From NCBI GenBank assembly GCA_943788825.1, contig CALSRT010000001.1:186001-250000 (forward strand): a stretch of DNA of 64,000 nt, written 5' to 3'. The notes under the pieces were generated by a model. It had not been told where the DNA came from. It saw only the letters and a list, made by a program, of their open reading frames with translations, and ran no database searches. Positions 8,804-17,319 of this stretch are shown in pieces. Numbering within the stretch: position 1 is the first letter of the stretch; every line of letters begins with the position of its first letter. A program made the translations under genes and the position numbers. This DNA is from UBA4582 sp002389265. GTDB lineage: Bacteria; Pseudomonadota; Gammaproteobacteria; Pseudomonadales; Azotimanducaceae.

Positions 8804-8819
8804 TTGGCATGAATCGTGG
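8804..8819 (+). promoter_or_regulatory. Probable sigma-54 promoter of pspA
   Basis: TTGGCATGAATCGTGG matches the -24/-12 consensus TTGGCACG-N4-TTGC with correct GG-N10-G spacing. The -12 element has GG instead of GC. It is about 100 bp before the pspA ATG and on the right strand, and pspF, the sigma-54 activator, is divergent. An AT-rich stretch upstream (8740-8795) could hold PspF enhancer or IHF sites, which I did not resolve. Confidence 0.6.
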
Positions 8820-8918
8820 GTATAGGAAACCACAGGATGCGTTATGCGCGGTGGTCAGGATGATTCCAGTGCCACCAGTTATTTTCACAACAGTTTTCAC
8901 AACACGAGGTTGAAGAAT

Positions 8919-9605
8919 ATGGGCATTTTTTCCAGATTCACAGATATTATCAACGCCAATATCAACGCGATACTGGACAAAGCCGAAGATCCCGAAAAGA
9001 TGGTTCGGCTCATTATTCAAGAGATGGAGGAAACGCTAGTTGAGGTCCGAACTCAGTCGGCGAAGCTGATTGCTGACAAAAAAGAATTAGCACGACGATC
9101 AGGTCGATTCAGTCATGAGGCAGGAGAATGGCAGCGTAAAGCAGAGATCGCACTGACCAAAGACCGTGAAGACTTGGCGCGCGCGGCTCTGAAAGAGCGT
9201 AATGAAGCGCTGGCGGCGGTAAGCAGTATTGATGCCGACCTAGAGCAGATTGAGGATAACCTGCAAAAATTGTCTGACGATATCAGTCAACTACAGCAGA
9301 AACTGACCGATGCGAAGATGCGCCAGAAAGCGTTGATCATTCGGGGCAAGACAGCCCAGTCGCGGATGGGCGTCAAACGTCAGATTAACGGGGTGAGCAT
9401 TGAGGATGCCGTGAGTCGATTCGAACGTTACGAGCGGCGCATAGACGACCTGGAGGGTGAGGTCGAGGCGTTTGATCTGGGTCAGCGGAATCTGGCAGAC
9501 GAAATCGCCGATCTCGAAAATGACGAGCAGGTGGATGCCCAGTTGACTCAGTTGAAGCAAAAGATGCAGGCAGAAGTGGCGGCTAAACAAGTCGACGGCG
9601 AGTAA
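8919..9605 (+). CDS. pspA: Phage shock protein A
   Basis: A 228-aa PspA/IM30 family protein from the ATG at 8919. The frame stays open 75 bases further upstream, but the conserved N-terminus MGIFSRFTDIINANINAILD starts here. It is almost entirely coiled coil, with the amphipathic N-terminal helix that binds stressed membrane and the LIADKKELARR region. In the family it polymerises on damaged inner membrane to keep the proton motive force and represses PspF when idle. It is first in a pspA-pspB-pspC-Toastrack run with 25-64 bp spacing. Confidence 0.95.
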   Translation: MGIFSRFTDIINANINAILDKAEDPEKMVRLIIQEMEETLVEVRTQSAKLIADKKELARRSGRFSHEAGEWQRKAEIALTKDREDLARAALKERNEALAAVSSIDADLEQIEDNLQKLSDDISQLQQKLTDAKMRQKALIIRGKTAQSRMGVKRQINGVSIEDAVSRFERYERRIDDLEGEVEAFDLGQRNLADEIADLENDEQVDAQLTQLKQKMQAEVAAKQVDGE

Positions 9606-9630
9606 CTCAGCGCGAATTTGAGGTGATTAA

Positions 9631-9879
9631 ATGGACGGTATAGTCGTAGCATTTTTTGTCCCGGTAGTGGTCTTTATGGTTGTGGTGGCGCCGATCTGGA
9701 TTGTTTTCCACTATCGATCGAAGGCCAGAAACGTTGATGGATTATCGGCAGGTGAGCGTGGAGAGCTGGAAGACATGATTGACGTCGCTAATAAAATGGC
9801 AGCTCGAATCGAGACGCTGGAAGCCATCCTTGATGTTGAAACTCCGGGTTGGCGTGAAAAGCAACGTCAGTCCTCATGA
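9631..9879 (+). CDS. pspB: Phage shock protein B
   Basis: An 82-aa inner-membrane protein: one N-terminal transmembrane helix (about residues 5-27, VAFFVPVVVFMVVVAPIWIV), then a short basic segment and a C-terminal cytoplasmic coiled coil (ELEDMIDVANKMAARIETLE). This is the normal PspB size and shape. With PspC it senses membrane trouble, including mislocalised secretins, and draws PspA away from PspF. It lies 25 bp behind pspA. Confidence 0.94.
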   Translation: MDGIVVAFFVPVVVFMVVVAPIWIVFHYRSKARNVDGLSAGERGELEDMIDVANKMAARIETLEAILDVETPGWREKQRQSS

Positions 9880-9943
9880 TTATCAATACGATGATCAGGA
9901 ACCGAACCGAATAAGTGGCATGCCACGAATCGACTAAGGGGTG

Positions 9944-10801
9944 ATGTTAGTGAACAGTTCAGACAAGGAACTACGAGACGCGCAGAGCGCTGCCAGAAGA
10001 GCCAGGCGGCTGGCCGAGCGAGCGGAGATCAGGGCGCAACGTAAGGCTGAGAATGCCGAGGCAGCCGCCGAGCGAGCCGCGCGACTGGCGCGGCGGGCGA
10101 GACCCGAACAAAGTGCAAGCGGTCAAGAAAGAAACGATGAGGCAGATGAGCCGGAGATGGTCACTCGTGAAAGCCGAGCGGATGCGGGACGTGCTCGTCG
10201 ATCGCGGGATCACAAATCACGTCGCCGCAGTGCTCGGCATCGTCGCCCGTCTTTATTGAGCCGCTTTAATGCCGACAAGACGCTCTATCGAGACAAAAAG
10301 CGCGGCAAAGTCTTCGGTGTTTGTGCCGGCATGGCAGAGTACCTCGAGGTCAAAACCTGGCAGGTCCGGTTGTTCGCCCTACTGGGTTTGCTCTTTGCTC
10401 CATCGCTCACTTTGCCAGTGTATTTCATTCTCTATTTCTTCCTGATGGAAGACAAACCTTACTATCGAGAGGTTGCCGATCGTTTTGAGGCCGAAGGTTT
10501 CGACCATTATGCTGATGATTTCGACGCTGATGAGGCGCTGGCCGATGATGATCTTTTCAATGGCGCGTCTGCGGATCCGATCGCGGCGGGTAGTAGGGCT
10601 GGGAAGCCACCAAGATATTCTCGCGATGCTCGGTACACCTCGGCCGGACCATATCAACTCAGCAACGTGCAGGTATTGCGACTGGCCAAGAAGAGATTTG
10701 CGGATATTGAACTGCGAGTACGCGCCATGGAGTCTCATGTGACTTCTTCCCAGTTTGAGTTGCAGCGTGAATTGAAGAAGATTGCGGGGGACGACTTATG
10801 A
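9944..10801 (+). CDS. pspC: Phage shock protein C with long Ala/Arg-rich N-terminal extension
   Basis: The PspC domain starts late, at about residue 107 (TLYRDKKRGKVFGVCAGMAEYLEV), followed by two hydrophobic helices (VRLFALLGLLFAP and VYFILYFFLMED). Ahead of it is an extension of about 100 residues rich in Ala, Arg and Glu, predicted helical or coiled coil in the first half and very basic in the second. The C-terminal part has an acidic DDFDADEALADDD patch and a closing coiled coil. Usual PspC proteins are about 120 aa, so this one is more than twice as long. GTG at 9941, ATG at 9944 and GTG at 9950 are competing starts behind AAGGGG. Its stop overlaps the next start as ATGA. Confidence 0.88.
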   Translation: MLVNSSDKELRDAQSAARRARRLAERAEIRAQRKAENAEAAAERAARLARRARPEQSASGQERNDEADEPEMVTRESRADAGRARRSRDHKSRRRSARHRRPSLLSRFNADKTLYRDKKRGKVFGVCAGMAEYLEVKTWQVRLFALLGLLFAPSLTLPVYFILYFFLMEDKPYYREVADRFEAEGFDHYADDFDADEALADDDLFNGASADPIAAGSRAGKPPRYSRDARYTSAGPYQLSNVQVLRLAKKRFADIELRVRAMESHVTSSQFELQRELKKIAGDDL

Positions 10802-11472
10802 CGATCGAAGTACGTGAGGTTAGTGACTTTAGCAAGGTGCGTCTGCGCGGGCCCGGGATACTGAAAGTTACCCAATCAGACCATGAGTCTTTGACGATTC
10901 AAGCGCCGCGCTATGGGATCAGTCAATTACAATCCATCGTTGTGGATGAAGAGCTGTTGCTAGGCTATGTCAGTATCGGTCCCGCCTCGCTGCAACTTTA
11001 CCGAGAGGTGATTACTTACGATTTGCATGTCAAGGATCTGTGCCAGCTATGTTTAACCGGTGTCGGTCGTGCAGTGTTGCCAGACATGGATAGTGATGTA
11101 TTAGTGCTTCAAGTAAAGGGTGCCGGCGAGATTCGAGTGGATCACCTGACAGCCGACCGACTCGAGGTCTTGATCGATGGCCGCGGTCGAGTGTCTGTCA
11201 GCGGTGATGTGGAGGCGCAGTCAGTAGTAGTGCGTGACGCTGGAGATTATCAGGCCGAGACCATGATCAGTGACTTCGCGAGCCTTAACGTCACAGGTCC
11301 GGGGCGCGCGGCGATCTCGGTGAACGATCGGTTACGGGTTGCCATCACCGGCCATGGCACGGTGAGTTATGCAGGGTTTCCTGAAATCGTCAAGCTCATA
11401 TCTGGTTCAGGTAGATTGCAGCGTCACCGACAGCCTGGCCTGCCACTTAAGCGTGGAATAGAGCGCAGCTAA
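10798..11472 (+). CDS. Toastrack/DUF2807-like beta-helical protein of the psp operon
   Basis: A 224-aa protein starting inside the pspC stop (ATGA overlap), so translationally coupled. It consists of short repeating beta-strand units with Gly turns (VKGAGEIRVDHL, LIDGRGRVSVSGD, VTGPGRAAISVND, ITGHGTVSYAG), the pattern of the GIN/DUF2807 'toastrack' beta-helix family. No signal peptide or transmembrane helix is seen, so it is probably cytoplasmic. From memory, toastrack domains are recurrent partners of PspC-family membrane proteins, and this arrangement fits. The exact role, perhaps as a scaffold on the PspC cytoplasmic tail, is inference. Confidence 0.75.
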   Translation: MTIEVREVSDFSKVRLRGPGILKVTQSDHESLTIQAPRYGISQLQSIVVDEELLLGYVSIGPASLQLYREVITYDLHVKDLCQLCLTGVGRAVLPDMDSDVLVLQVKGAGEIRVDHLTADRLEVLIDGRGRVSVSGDVEAQSVVVRDAGDYQAETMISDFASLNVTGPGRAAISVNDRLRVAITGHGTVSYAGFPEIVKLISGSGRLQRHRQPGLPLKRGIERS

Positions 11473-11551
11473 ATTGATCGTGCTGTGGTCGGTCGTCGGT
11501 CTTGGCCGCATGGCCGGCTGGGCTTGAGCTAGGCTTGAATAGCCGGCTGGT

Positions 11552-12043
11552 TCACTTTCGAATTGGAAAATGAAAGCTAAAGACTCGAGTTGACGTGGCG
11601 CAGGTTTCCTCGAATTGGCCTCGCGTGCAAGCCTCAACACAGGTGCGCCAGAATGGCTCGGCAGCCACATTTGAGAGCAGTACGCGCACCAGCCAGGGTC
11701 CAGGAAACAGGCCGAACAGGGTCTTGGCTGCGAGCTGGCCAAGCCCTTGGCGGCGGTACGCGGGCAGGATGAAAAATTCCGCCATATCCGTCTGTTGATC
11801 GCCGTTCAACGGATCGGTCTCCAGGCGCACAAGTGCCAGACCAAGAGTCGTATTATTGCTAACAATCAAGAATGGAAAGCGCTGCGGATCCTGCCAGTAG
11901 TGGGATAGGTAAGGATATTCGTACCGGCCGTTGGCATCCCTGTCTACGTGAGTAAACGTGGCGAATTCCTTCAGGTAAAGCTGTAGGAGTTCGGCCATAA
12001 TTGGCTGTTCGCCGGCCTCTGCGGGTCTGACCACTAGGTTCAT
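11552..12043 (-). CDS. GNAT family N-acetyltransferase
   Basis: A 163-aa protein from the ATG at 12043 (GGAAAG upstream); the frame is open for eight more codons. The acetyl-CoA binding signature is MAEFFILPAYRRQGLGQLAAKTLF at about residues 92-115, with the R-R-Q-G-L-G loop plain. The substrate is unknown. It follows the phosphodiesterase gene on the same strand with 32 bp between them. Confidence 0.85.
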   Translation of the reverse strand: MNLVVRPAEAGEQPIMAELLQLYLKEFATFTHVDRDANGRYEYPYLSHYWQDPQRFPFLIVSNNTTLGLALVRLETDPLNGDQQTDMAEFFILPAYRRQGLGQLAAKTLFGLFPGPWLVRVLLSNVAAEPFWRTCVEACTRGQFEETCATSTRVFSFHFPIRK

Positions 12044-12075
12044 GAGCGTGCGCTTTCCCTTTGCCACGGGAGGCC

Positions 12076-12750
12076 TTAGCCGACCCGGTCAGGATAATTA
12101 CAGAAGATGCCGTCGACATTAATATCACGCATGCGCTGAATGTCGTCGGCTTCGTTGACCGTATAGACAAAAACCTTCAAGCCACGGCGATGAGCCTCTT
12201 CGACCAGCGCTGGTTTCACCAATCGCATGGACACATTCAAGGAATAGGCGCCCAGTGCCGCGGTCGTCTTGAAGTAATCTTTTGACGCACGACTGAACAA
12301 CACGCCGCGCTCAAAGGCAGGGTCAGCCAGTTTGAGTTCCTCGTGGTCGAATGAGGACAGCATGAACTCATCAGCCTGCCAGCCGCGGCGCAGATAATCA
12401 TTCAACAGTCGGTTGACGGGCAGGGCGGTATGCTCGCCCTTGAGTTCAATATTGATCCCTGCACGATGGTCTATTTGCTCAATGACTTCGCTCAAAGTGG
12501 GAATTTGTTGGCCGTTGCCAGCATCCAGGGTTCGAAGTGTCGCCAATGAAGTTTGCATGACTCGGCCGTGGCCGTTGGTGGTACGTTCCAGGGTATCGTC
12601 GTGAATCACCAGCAGCTCGCCCTCTACCGCATAAACATCCAGTTCAATCCAGGGGCAATGCATGGTGACTGCCAGTTCAAAGGCTGCCAGTGTGTTCTCA
12701 GGCGCATAGCCGCTGGCGCCACGATGGCCGATACAAATCATCCTGCTCAT
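12076..12750 (-). CDS. Glycerophosphodiester phosphodiesterase (GDPD family)
   Basis: A 224-aa cytoplasmic protein from the ATG at 12750. The GDPD signature is complete: GHRGASGYAPENTLAAF at the N-terminus, ELDVYAVEGELLVIHDD with metal ligands Glu and Asp and the second His, and NIELKGE further on. The C-terminus has the typical VFVYTVNEADDIQRM and GIFCNYPD strands. It cleaves glycerophosphodiesters to an alcohol and glycerol 3-phosphate. The lack of a signal peptide points to the UgpQ-type cytoplasmic form rather than periplasmic GlpQ. Confidence 0.9.
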   Translation of the reverse strand: MSRMICIGHRGASGYAPENTLAAFELAVTMHCPWIELDVYAVEGELLVIHDDTLERTTNGHGRVMQTSLATLRTLDAGNGQQIPTLSEVIEQIDHRAGINIELKGEHTALPVNRLLNDYLRRGWQADEFMLSSFDHEELKLADPAFERGVLFSRASKDYFKTTAALGAYSLNVSMRLVKPALVEEAHRRGLKVFVYTVNEADDIQRMRDINVDGIFCNYPDRVG

Positions 12751-12971
12751 AATTTCATCATCATAGGTCAACAACGATCGATCAATAACAATCGATTGAT
12801 AGGCTGCCGGGTTGGGGGCAGGAGTCCACTTTTATGGGCTGTTACTGTAGTTCGATCTGCTTTGTGGGTCTAGTGCCGAGTGAATGTTCATAACAAACCC
12901 GGCATTTGTGGTGAATCATCCGTCAATACCCCGTACAATTTGACCTTCACGCAGCAGCGACCCCCATCGCC

Positions 12972-14801
12972 ATGAGTTATCAGGTTCTTGCCAGAAAATA
13001 TCGACCGGCCAACTTCGAGGAACTCGAGGGCCAGGAGCATGTGCGCCGAGCGCTGGTAAATGCCTTGGAACAAAATCGTCTGCATCATGCCTATTTGTTC
13101 ACCGGCACTCGCGGCACGGGCAAGACCACTATTGCGCGTATTTTTGCCAAGTGTCTAAATTGCGATCGAGGTATCACCTCTACCCCTTGCGGCGAGTGTG
13201 GCAGTTGCCTGGAGATTGCCCAGGGCAGAAGTGTTGATTTGATTGAGGTTGATGCGGCATCTCGGACCGGCGTCGACAGTACCCGTGAGCTACTGGATAA
13301 CGTCCAATACATGCCCACGCGTAGCCGATTCAAGGTCTATCTCATCGATGAAGTGCACATGTTCTCAACCAGCAGCTTTAACGCCTTGTTGAAGACCTTG
13401 GAAGAGCCGCCGGAGCACGTCAAGTTTTTGCTGGCCACTACGGACCCTAAAAAGTTACCGGTAACGGTTCTATCCCGTTGTTTGCAATTCAATTTGAAGA
13501 ACCTGCCCCCGGAACGGGTCGTCAATTATTTGACAGCCGTGCTGGACAAAGAGCAGGTGGTCTATGAGCCATCAGCCCTGTGGCAATTGGGTCGAGCCGC
13601 AGATGGAAGTATGCGGGACGCCTTGAGTCTGGCGGATCAGGCGATATCATTCGGCGCTAACCAGATTTCCGATGAAGCGGTTAAAGCCATGTTGGGCTCT
13701 ATTGACCAGCTCGAAATCTACCAGATTATTCATGCGCTCATTAAAGCTGACGGCCAGGCGCTGCTGGCTCAGATCGCACGAATGGGCGAGTATGCGCCAG
13801 ATTATGCGGGGCTGCTGGCAGATATTCTCAGCCTGTTGCACCGCGTTGCTGTGGCCCAGACAATTGCCGAGGGTGTCGACAATAGTCAGGGTGACCGCGA
13901 GGCGGTCATGACGATTGCGCGAGACCTAAGTCGTGAAGATGTTCAGTTGTATTACCAGATTGGCTTGATCGGTCAACGGGACTTGGCCTTGGCGCCTGAT
14001 CCCAGAACCGGCTTCGAGATGGTGATGTTACGCATGTTGGCGTTCGTGCCGAATGTACAGCGCAGCCCAGCAGTCGTGTCGGAGGCGATGGACCCTGTAA
14101 AAAAGCTTGAAAGTACGGCGGCCGGCGACCCGGCGGCCGGCGATCCGGCGGCCGGCGATCCGGCGGTCGGCGATCCGGCGGTCGCTGTGCCGGTGGTGGA
14201 TAAGACACAATCTGAGGCACCGTCAGCGCCGGCTCAACAAATGCCAAGCACGCCTGATCCTCGAGTCGTTGTGGTGCCTGCTGTCCGTGAGCCTGTCAGT
14301 GAGCTCGGGAGCAGCGATCCAGCGGTCAGCAGCCGAGAAGCGATCATGCCATTGTCTGATTCAACCCCGAAGGCGCTCAATGCGGGTCCAGGCACAATAG
14401 TGCCTCTGGTGGTTGAACGCTGGGCAGAAGTTCTGGTCGAACTAGGCTTGAGCGGCGTGACCCAGTCGATAGCGGCAAATTGTGAGCTAGTCGCGGTGAA
14501 GCATGGCGTATGCCATTTGGTTTTGAAAGCCCATCACGCGACGCTATGGAACAAGACCCACGAAGATCGGATCGCACAGAGCCTATCCCGGCTGTACGAT
14601 ACTGAGATTACGCTGGCGCTGACAGTCGGTGAGACGGTTGGTGAGACTCCAGCGGAGGTTGACCAACGCCATCGTGATGAACGTCTGGCGATGGCGGTGG
14701 TCTCCATCGACAGTGATGAAAAGCTCAAACAGTTGATTGATAATTTTGATGGTACACTGGACCGCGACACGATTATGCCGCGCAACCAGTCAGGAGACTA
14801 G
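12972..14801 (+). CDS. dnaX: DNA polymerase III subunits tau and gamma
   Basis: A 609-aa clamp-loader ATPase. Walker A GTRGTGKT is at 45-52, zinc cysteines lie between 61 and 79 (CLNC...CGECGSC), Walker B YLIDEVHM is near 123-130, and the lid and collar domains run to about residue 370. A Pro/Ala-rich linker holding five 5-residue repeats (GDPAA) follows, then a tau-specific C-terminal domain. At codons 376-378 there is an A AAA AAG slippery heptamer (14099-14105). A -1 slip there reads GCT TGA, adding Ala and stopping, for a 379-aa gamma-like product. It is the first gene of dnaX-ybaB-recR-rnd-ycgL-ycgN. Confidence 0.96.
   Translation: MSYQVLARKYRPANFEELEGQEHVRRALVNALEQNRLHHAYLFTGTRGTGKTTIARIFAKCLNCDRGITSTPCGECGSCLEIAQGRSVDLIEVDAASRTGVDSTRELLDNVQYMPTRSRFKVYLIDEVHMFSTSSFNALLKTLEEPPEHVKFLLATTDPKKLPVTVLSRCLQFNLKNLPPERVVNYLTAVLDKEQVVYEPSALWQLGRAADGSMRDALSLADQAISFGANQISDEAVKAMLGSIDQLEIYQIIHALIKADGQALLAQIARMGEYAPDYAGLLADILSLLHRVAVAQTIAEGVDNSQGDREAVMTIARDLSREDVQLYYQIGLIGQRDLALAPDPRTGFEMVMLRMLAFVPNVQRSPAVVSEAMDPVKKLESTAAGDPAAGDPAAGDPAVGDPAVAVPVVDKTQSEAPSAPAQQMPSTPDPRVVVVPAVREPVSELGSSDPAVSSREAIMPLSDSTPKALNAGPGTIVPLVVERWAEVLVELGLSGVTQSIAANCELVAVKHGVCHLVLKAHHATLWNKTHEDRIAQSLSRLYDTEITLALTVGETVGETPAEVDQRHRDERLAMAVVSIDSDEKLKQLIDNFDGTLDRDTIMPRNQSGD
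14081..14132 (+). promoter_or_regulatory. Candidate programmed -1 frameshift signal in dnaX
   Basis: There are three parts in order. A Shine-Dalgarno-like GGAGG is at 14081-14085; the slippery heptamer A AAA AAG is at 14099-14105; a GC-rich hairpin GCCGG-CGAC-CCGGC begins about 16 bases after the slip site, and the following repeat units can re-pair with it. The -1 frame terminates two codons later (TGA at 14108-14110). This has the same layout and the same heptamer as the known E. coli dnaX signal. Confidence 0.72.
14118..14192 (+). repeat. 15-bp tandem repeat in dnaX, five units
   Basis: Units of the GCGGCCGGCGACCCG type at 14118, 14133, 14148 and 14163, and a diverged fifth at 14178. They encode A-A-G-D-P repeats in the linker between the ATPase core and the tau-specific domain. 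The length stays a multiple of three. Each unit is itself a small GC-rich inverted repeat. Confidence 0.9.
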
Positions 14802-14802
14802 T

Positions 14803-15132
14803 ATGACCATGAAAGGTGGGCTGGATGGCTTGATGAAACAAGCCCAGCAAATGCAGGAAAAAGTGCAGGACATTCAAGCGCAATTGGCGAAGGCTGAGGT
14901 TACTGGTGAGTCGGGCGCCGGGATGGTGAAAGTTGTCATGACCGGCCGACATGATGTTAAACGCGTGCAGATCGACCCCAGCCTGTTGACCGAAGATAAA
15001 GAAATTCTTGAAGACTTGCTCGCCGCCGCCGTCAATGACGCAGTGCGACGAGTTGAGAATAACCAGAAAGACAAGATGTCAGCTTTGACGGGTGGTATGT
15101 CGTTACCGCCCGGATTCAAGCTCCCATTTTAG
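14803..15132 (+). CDS. ybaB: YbaB/EbfC nucleoid-associated protein
   Basis: A 109-aa protein from the ATG at 14803, right behind dnaX with CAGGAGA as ribosome binding site. The frame extends further upstream inside dnaX but the conserved N-terminus (GGLDGLMKQAQQMQEKVQ) sets the start. The body matches the family: GMVKVVMTGRHDVKRVQIDP and LLAAAVNDAVRRVE, ending in a SLPPGFKLPF tail. It binds DNA as a dimer. The dnaX-ybaB-recR order is conserved across many bacteria. Confidence 0.94.
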   Translation: MTMKGGLDGLMKQAQQMQEKVQDIQAQLAKAEVTGESGAGMVKVVMTGRHDVKRVQIDPSLLTEDKEILEDLLAAAVNDAVRRVENNQKDKMSALTGGMSLPPGFKLPF

Positions 15133-15336
15133 GCCGATTTGTTGACTCGATGTTAAATCAGGGCTCTTAAGTCAGCGCCTGTCAGTCAGCGCTTTTAAAA
15201 TTCGCGATGACGTTAGGCGTGACTCCAAACAAGGAAACCGACGAGTCAAGGCGTGGAACCGAGTGGTTTTATTCAGATGTACAGGAACAACTTCAACCAG
15301 ACAGAGTTCGGTAATGAATCAACGTGAGAGAGTGAC

Positions 15337-15930
15337 ATGAACCAAATTCCGGTCATTGAACAATTGGCTGATGCCCTGCGTTGTTTGCCCGGCGTTGGTC
15401 CGAAGACAGCCCAACGCATGGTGTTGCACCTGCTGGAACATGATCGCGTTGGTGGTCGGCGTTTGGCTGGCCGTTTGCTTGATGCGATGGATAAGATTGT
15501 TCATTGCGAAGTCTGTCGGAATTTTACTGCAACACCCCGTTGTGAAATTTGCAGTAACTCCCGTCGCGACCATTCAGTGGTCTGTATCGTTGAAAATCCC
15601 GCTGATGTCATCGCAATAGAACATACGGCGGGTTATCAGGGCGGCTATTTTGTTTTGATGGGAACGCTGTCGCCGCTAGATGGCATTGGCCCGGAAGAAA
15701 TTGGCGTAGCGCAGTTGGTACAGCGCTGCGAGGCGGGCGTGACTGAGGTCATACTCGCGATTGGATCTACCGTAGAAGGCGAAGCTACGGCGCATTATAT
15801 TGCGGAAAGCCTCAAGCCCCTCGATGTTAAGGTGTCAAGAATTGCTCATGGGATACCGCTTGGCGGTGAACTGGAGTTTGTTGATGGTGGTACATTGTCC
15901 CATGCTCTAGCAGGAAGAAAACTGATTTAA
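15337..15930 (+). CDS. recR: Recombination mediator protein RecR
   Basis: A 197-aa protein, the family's normal length. The helix-hairpin-helix is LPGVGPKTAQRMVLHLL near residues 17-33. Four zinc cysteines follow (CEVCRNFTATPRCEIC near 57-72), then the Toprim domain with VCIVENPADVIAIE and a C-terminal ELEFVDGGTLSHAL. It works with RecF/RecO to load RecA at gaps. A gap of about 200 bp with no gene separates it from ybaB. Its TAA overlaps the rnd ATG by one base. Confidence 0.96.
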   Translation: MNQIPVIEQLADALRCLPGVGPKTAQRMVLHLLEHDRVGGRRLAGRLLDAMDKIVHCEVCRNFTATPRCEICSNSRRDHSVVCIVENPADVIAIEHTAGYQGGYFVLMGTLSPLDGIGPEEIGVAQLVQRCEAGVTEVILAIGSTVEGEATAHYIAESLKPLDVKVSRIAHGIPLGGELEFVDGGTLSHALAGRKLI

Positions 15931-17051
15931 TGACTGTAGACTTTGAAATTGTAGATTCCACCCGAAGGCTGGAAGAAGTGATCAATCTGGTTCGCCAGGC
16001 TGATGCCGTGGCGATTGATACAGAATTCGCTCGCTTTAACACCTATTACCCTATCGTTGGCTTGATTCAGATATACGATGGCAGCCAGTGTTACCTGATT
16101 GATCCACTAGCAGTCATAGAACTAGGTCCCATTGTGGACCTGCTTGAAGACGAAGCCGTGACCAAGGTATTTCATGCCTGCTCGGAAGACCTGGAGGTCT
16201 TTCATCATGTGCTCGAGGCTTTGCCGAGCCCCTTGTTTGATTCCCAGGTTGCGGCTGCTGCCTTGGGTATCAGCTTCTCTATTGGCTATCAGAAATTGGT
16301 CGCGCATTTTTTGGATTTGGAGATCAGCAAGGAGGAAACCCGCTCCGACTGGCTGCAGCGGCCCCTGACCCACTCGCAACTGGAATATGCCGCGTTGGAC
16401 GTCATTCACCTGTTGGATATCTATCGCAAGCAGGTCGTTGCCCTTGAGACTCAGGGCAAGCTGTCCTGGGTTCATGAGGAATGCGCAGGTATGACCACGA
16501 GCATCTCAACGGACGTGGATCCGCAGATTGCTTATCAACGGCTGAAGGGCATGGCGAAACTGAATCAGGAGAGTTTGTACCTGGTGAAATTGCTGTGCGC
16601 CTGGCGTGAGGTTAAGGCCCGTGAGTTAGATGTCCCCAGAAATCGGGTGATTGATGAGAAATCGTTGATCGAGGTTGCGCAGCTGGACTTTCTGGATGTC
16701 GGTGGGCTGCATACCCATACGACCATGTCATCTCGCCAGGTACGCCAGTTTGGTGACGAGCTGATTCAGCTGGTGACCCGTGCCCGAGATATTCCCACCG
16801 CCGAGCGCGAGGTGATTAGCGATGTAGACAGTGTGCCTGTGAGTAACAGTCTCATGAAACAACTCAAGTTGAAGGTGGCGGAGACTGCCGAGTCGGTGAA
16901 TATCGCGCCGGAAATGCTCGCCCGCCGGCGCCATCTAGAGCAGATTTTACGCTCGGGTATGGATTCGGGCCAATATCAATTGCCAGAAGCCCTGTGCGGC
17001 TGGCGCAAGACCGTGATTGGCGACGAGTTAATCGCGCTGTTGGCGCGCTAG
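15930..17051 (+). CDS. rnd: Ribonuclease D
   Basis: A 373-aa 3'-5' exoribonuclease for tRNA end maturation. The DEDD-y exonuclease motifs are VAIDTEFARF near 27-36 (Asp, Glu), HACSEDLEVFHH near 84-95 (Asp) and LEYAALDVIHLLDIY near 153 (Tyr, Asp). Two HRDC-like helical domains make up the C-terminal half. It overlaps the recR stop by one base, so it is in the same transcript and probably coupled. Length and domain order are ordinary. Confidence 0.95.
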   Translation: MTVDFEIVDSTRRLEEVINLVRQADAVAIDTEFARFNTYYPIVGLIQIYDGSQCYLIDPLAVIELGPIVDLLEDEAVTKVFHACSEDLEVFHHVLEALPSPLFDSQVAAAALGISFSIGYQKLVAHFLDLEISKEETRSDWLQRPLTHSQLEYAALDVIHLLDIYRKQVVALETQGKLSWVHEECAGMTTSISTDVDPQIAYQRLKGMAKLNQESLYLVKLLCAWREVKARELDVPRNRVIDEKSLIEVAQLDFLDVGGLHTHTTMSSRQVRQFGDELIQLVTRARDIPTAEREVISDVDSVPVSNSLMKQLKLKVAETAESVNIAPEMLARRRHLEQILRSGMDSGQYQLPEALCGWRKTVIGDELIALLAR

Positions 17052-17061
17052 GGAGAACCAC

Positions 17062-17319
17062 TTGGTACTGTGTGACGTTTATAAAAGTTCAAAAAAATCT
17101 GGCCTGTTCGTGTATGTGAATCGGGCAGAAGGTCTGGCCCGAGTGCCAGAGGACCTGCTCGCGCAATTTGGTGAGCCGTCAGTGACCTTGAGTTTCAAGC
17201 TTCACGAGACTCGGCGAATGGCGCAACAGGATCCGGTGGTTATCATGGCTAATCTCGAAACCCATGGTTATCACGTGCAGTTGCCGCCTTTACTGTACCA
17301 GTTTGGCAACAGCAAATGA
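17062..17319 (+). CDS. ycgL: YcgL domain protein
   Basis: An 85-aa protein with the YcgL pattern: CDVYKSSKKSGLFVYVNR at the start, ARVPEDLLAQFGEP in the middle and QLPPLLYQFG at the end. The start is TTG with GGGAGA nine bases upstream; no ATG is available. Function is unknown in the family. It sits 10 bp after rnd and its stop overlaps ycgN by four bases. Confidence 0.9.
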   Translation: MVLCDVYKSSKKSGLFVYVNRAEGLARVPEDLLAQFGEPSVTLSFKLHETRRMAQQDPVVIMANLETHGYHVQLPPLLYQFGNSK

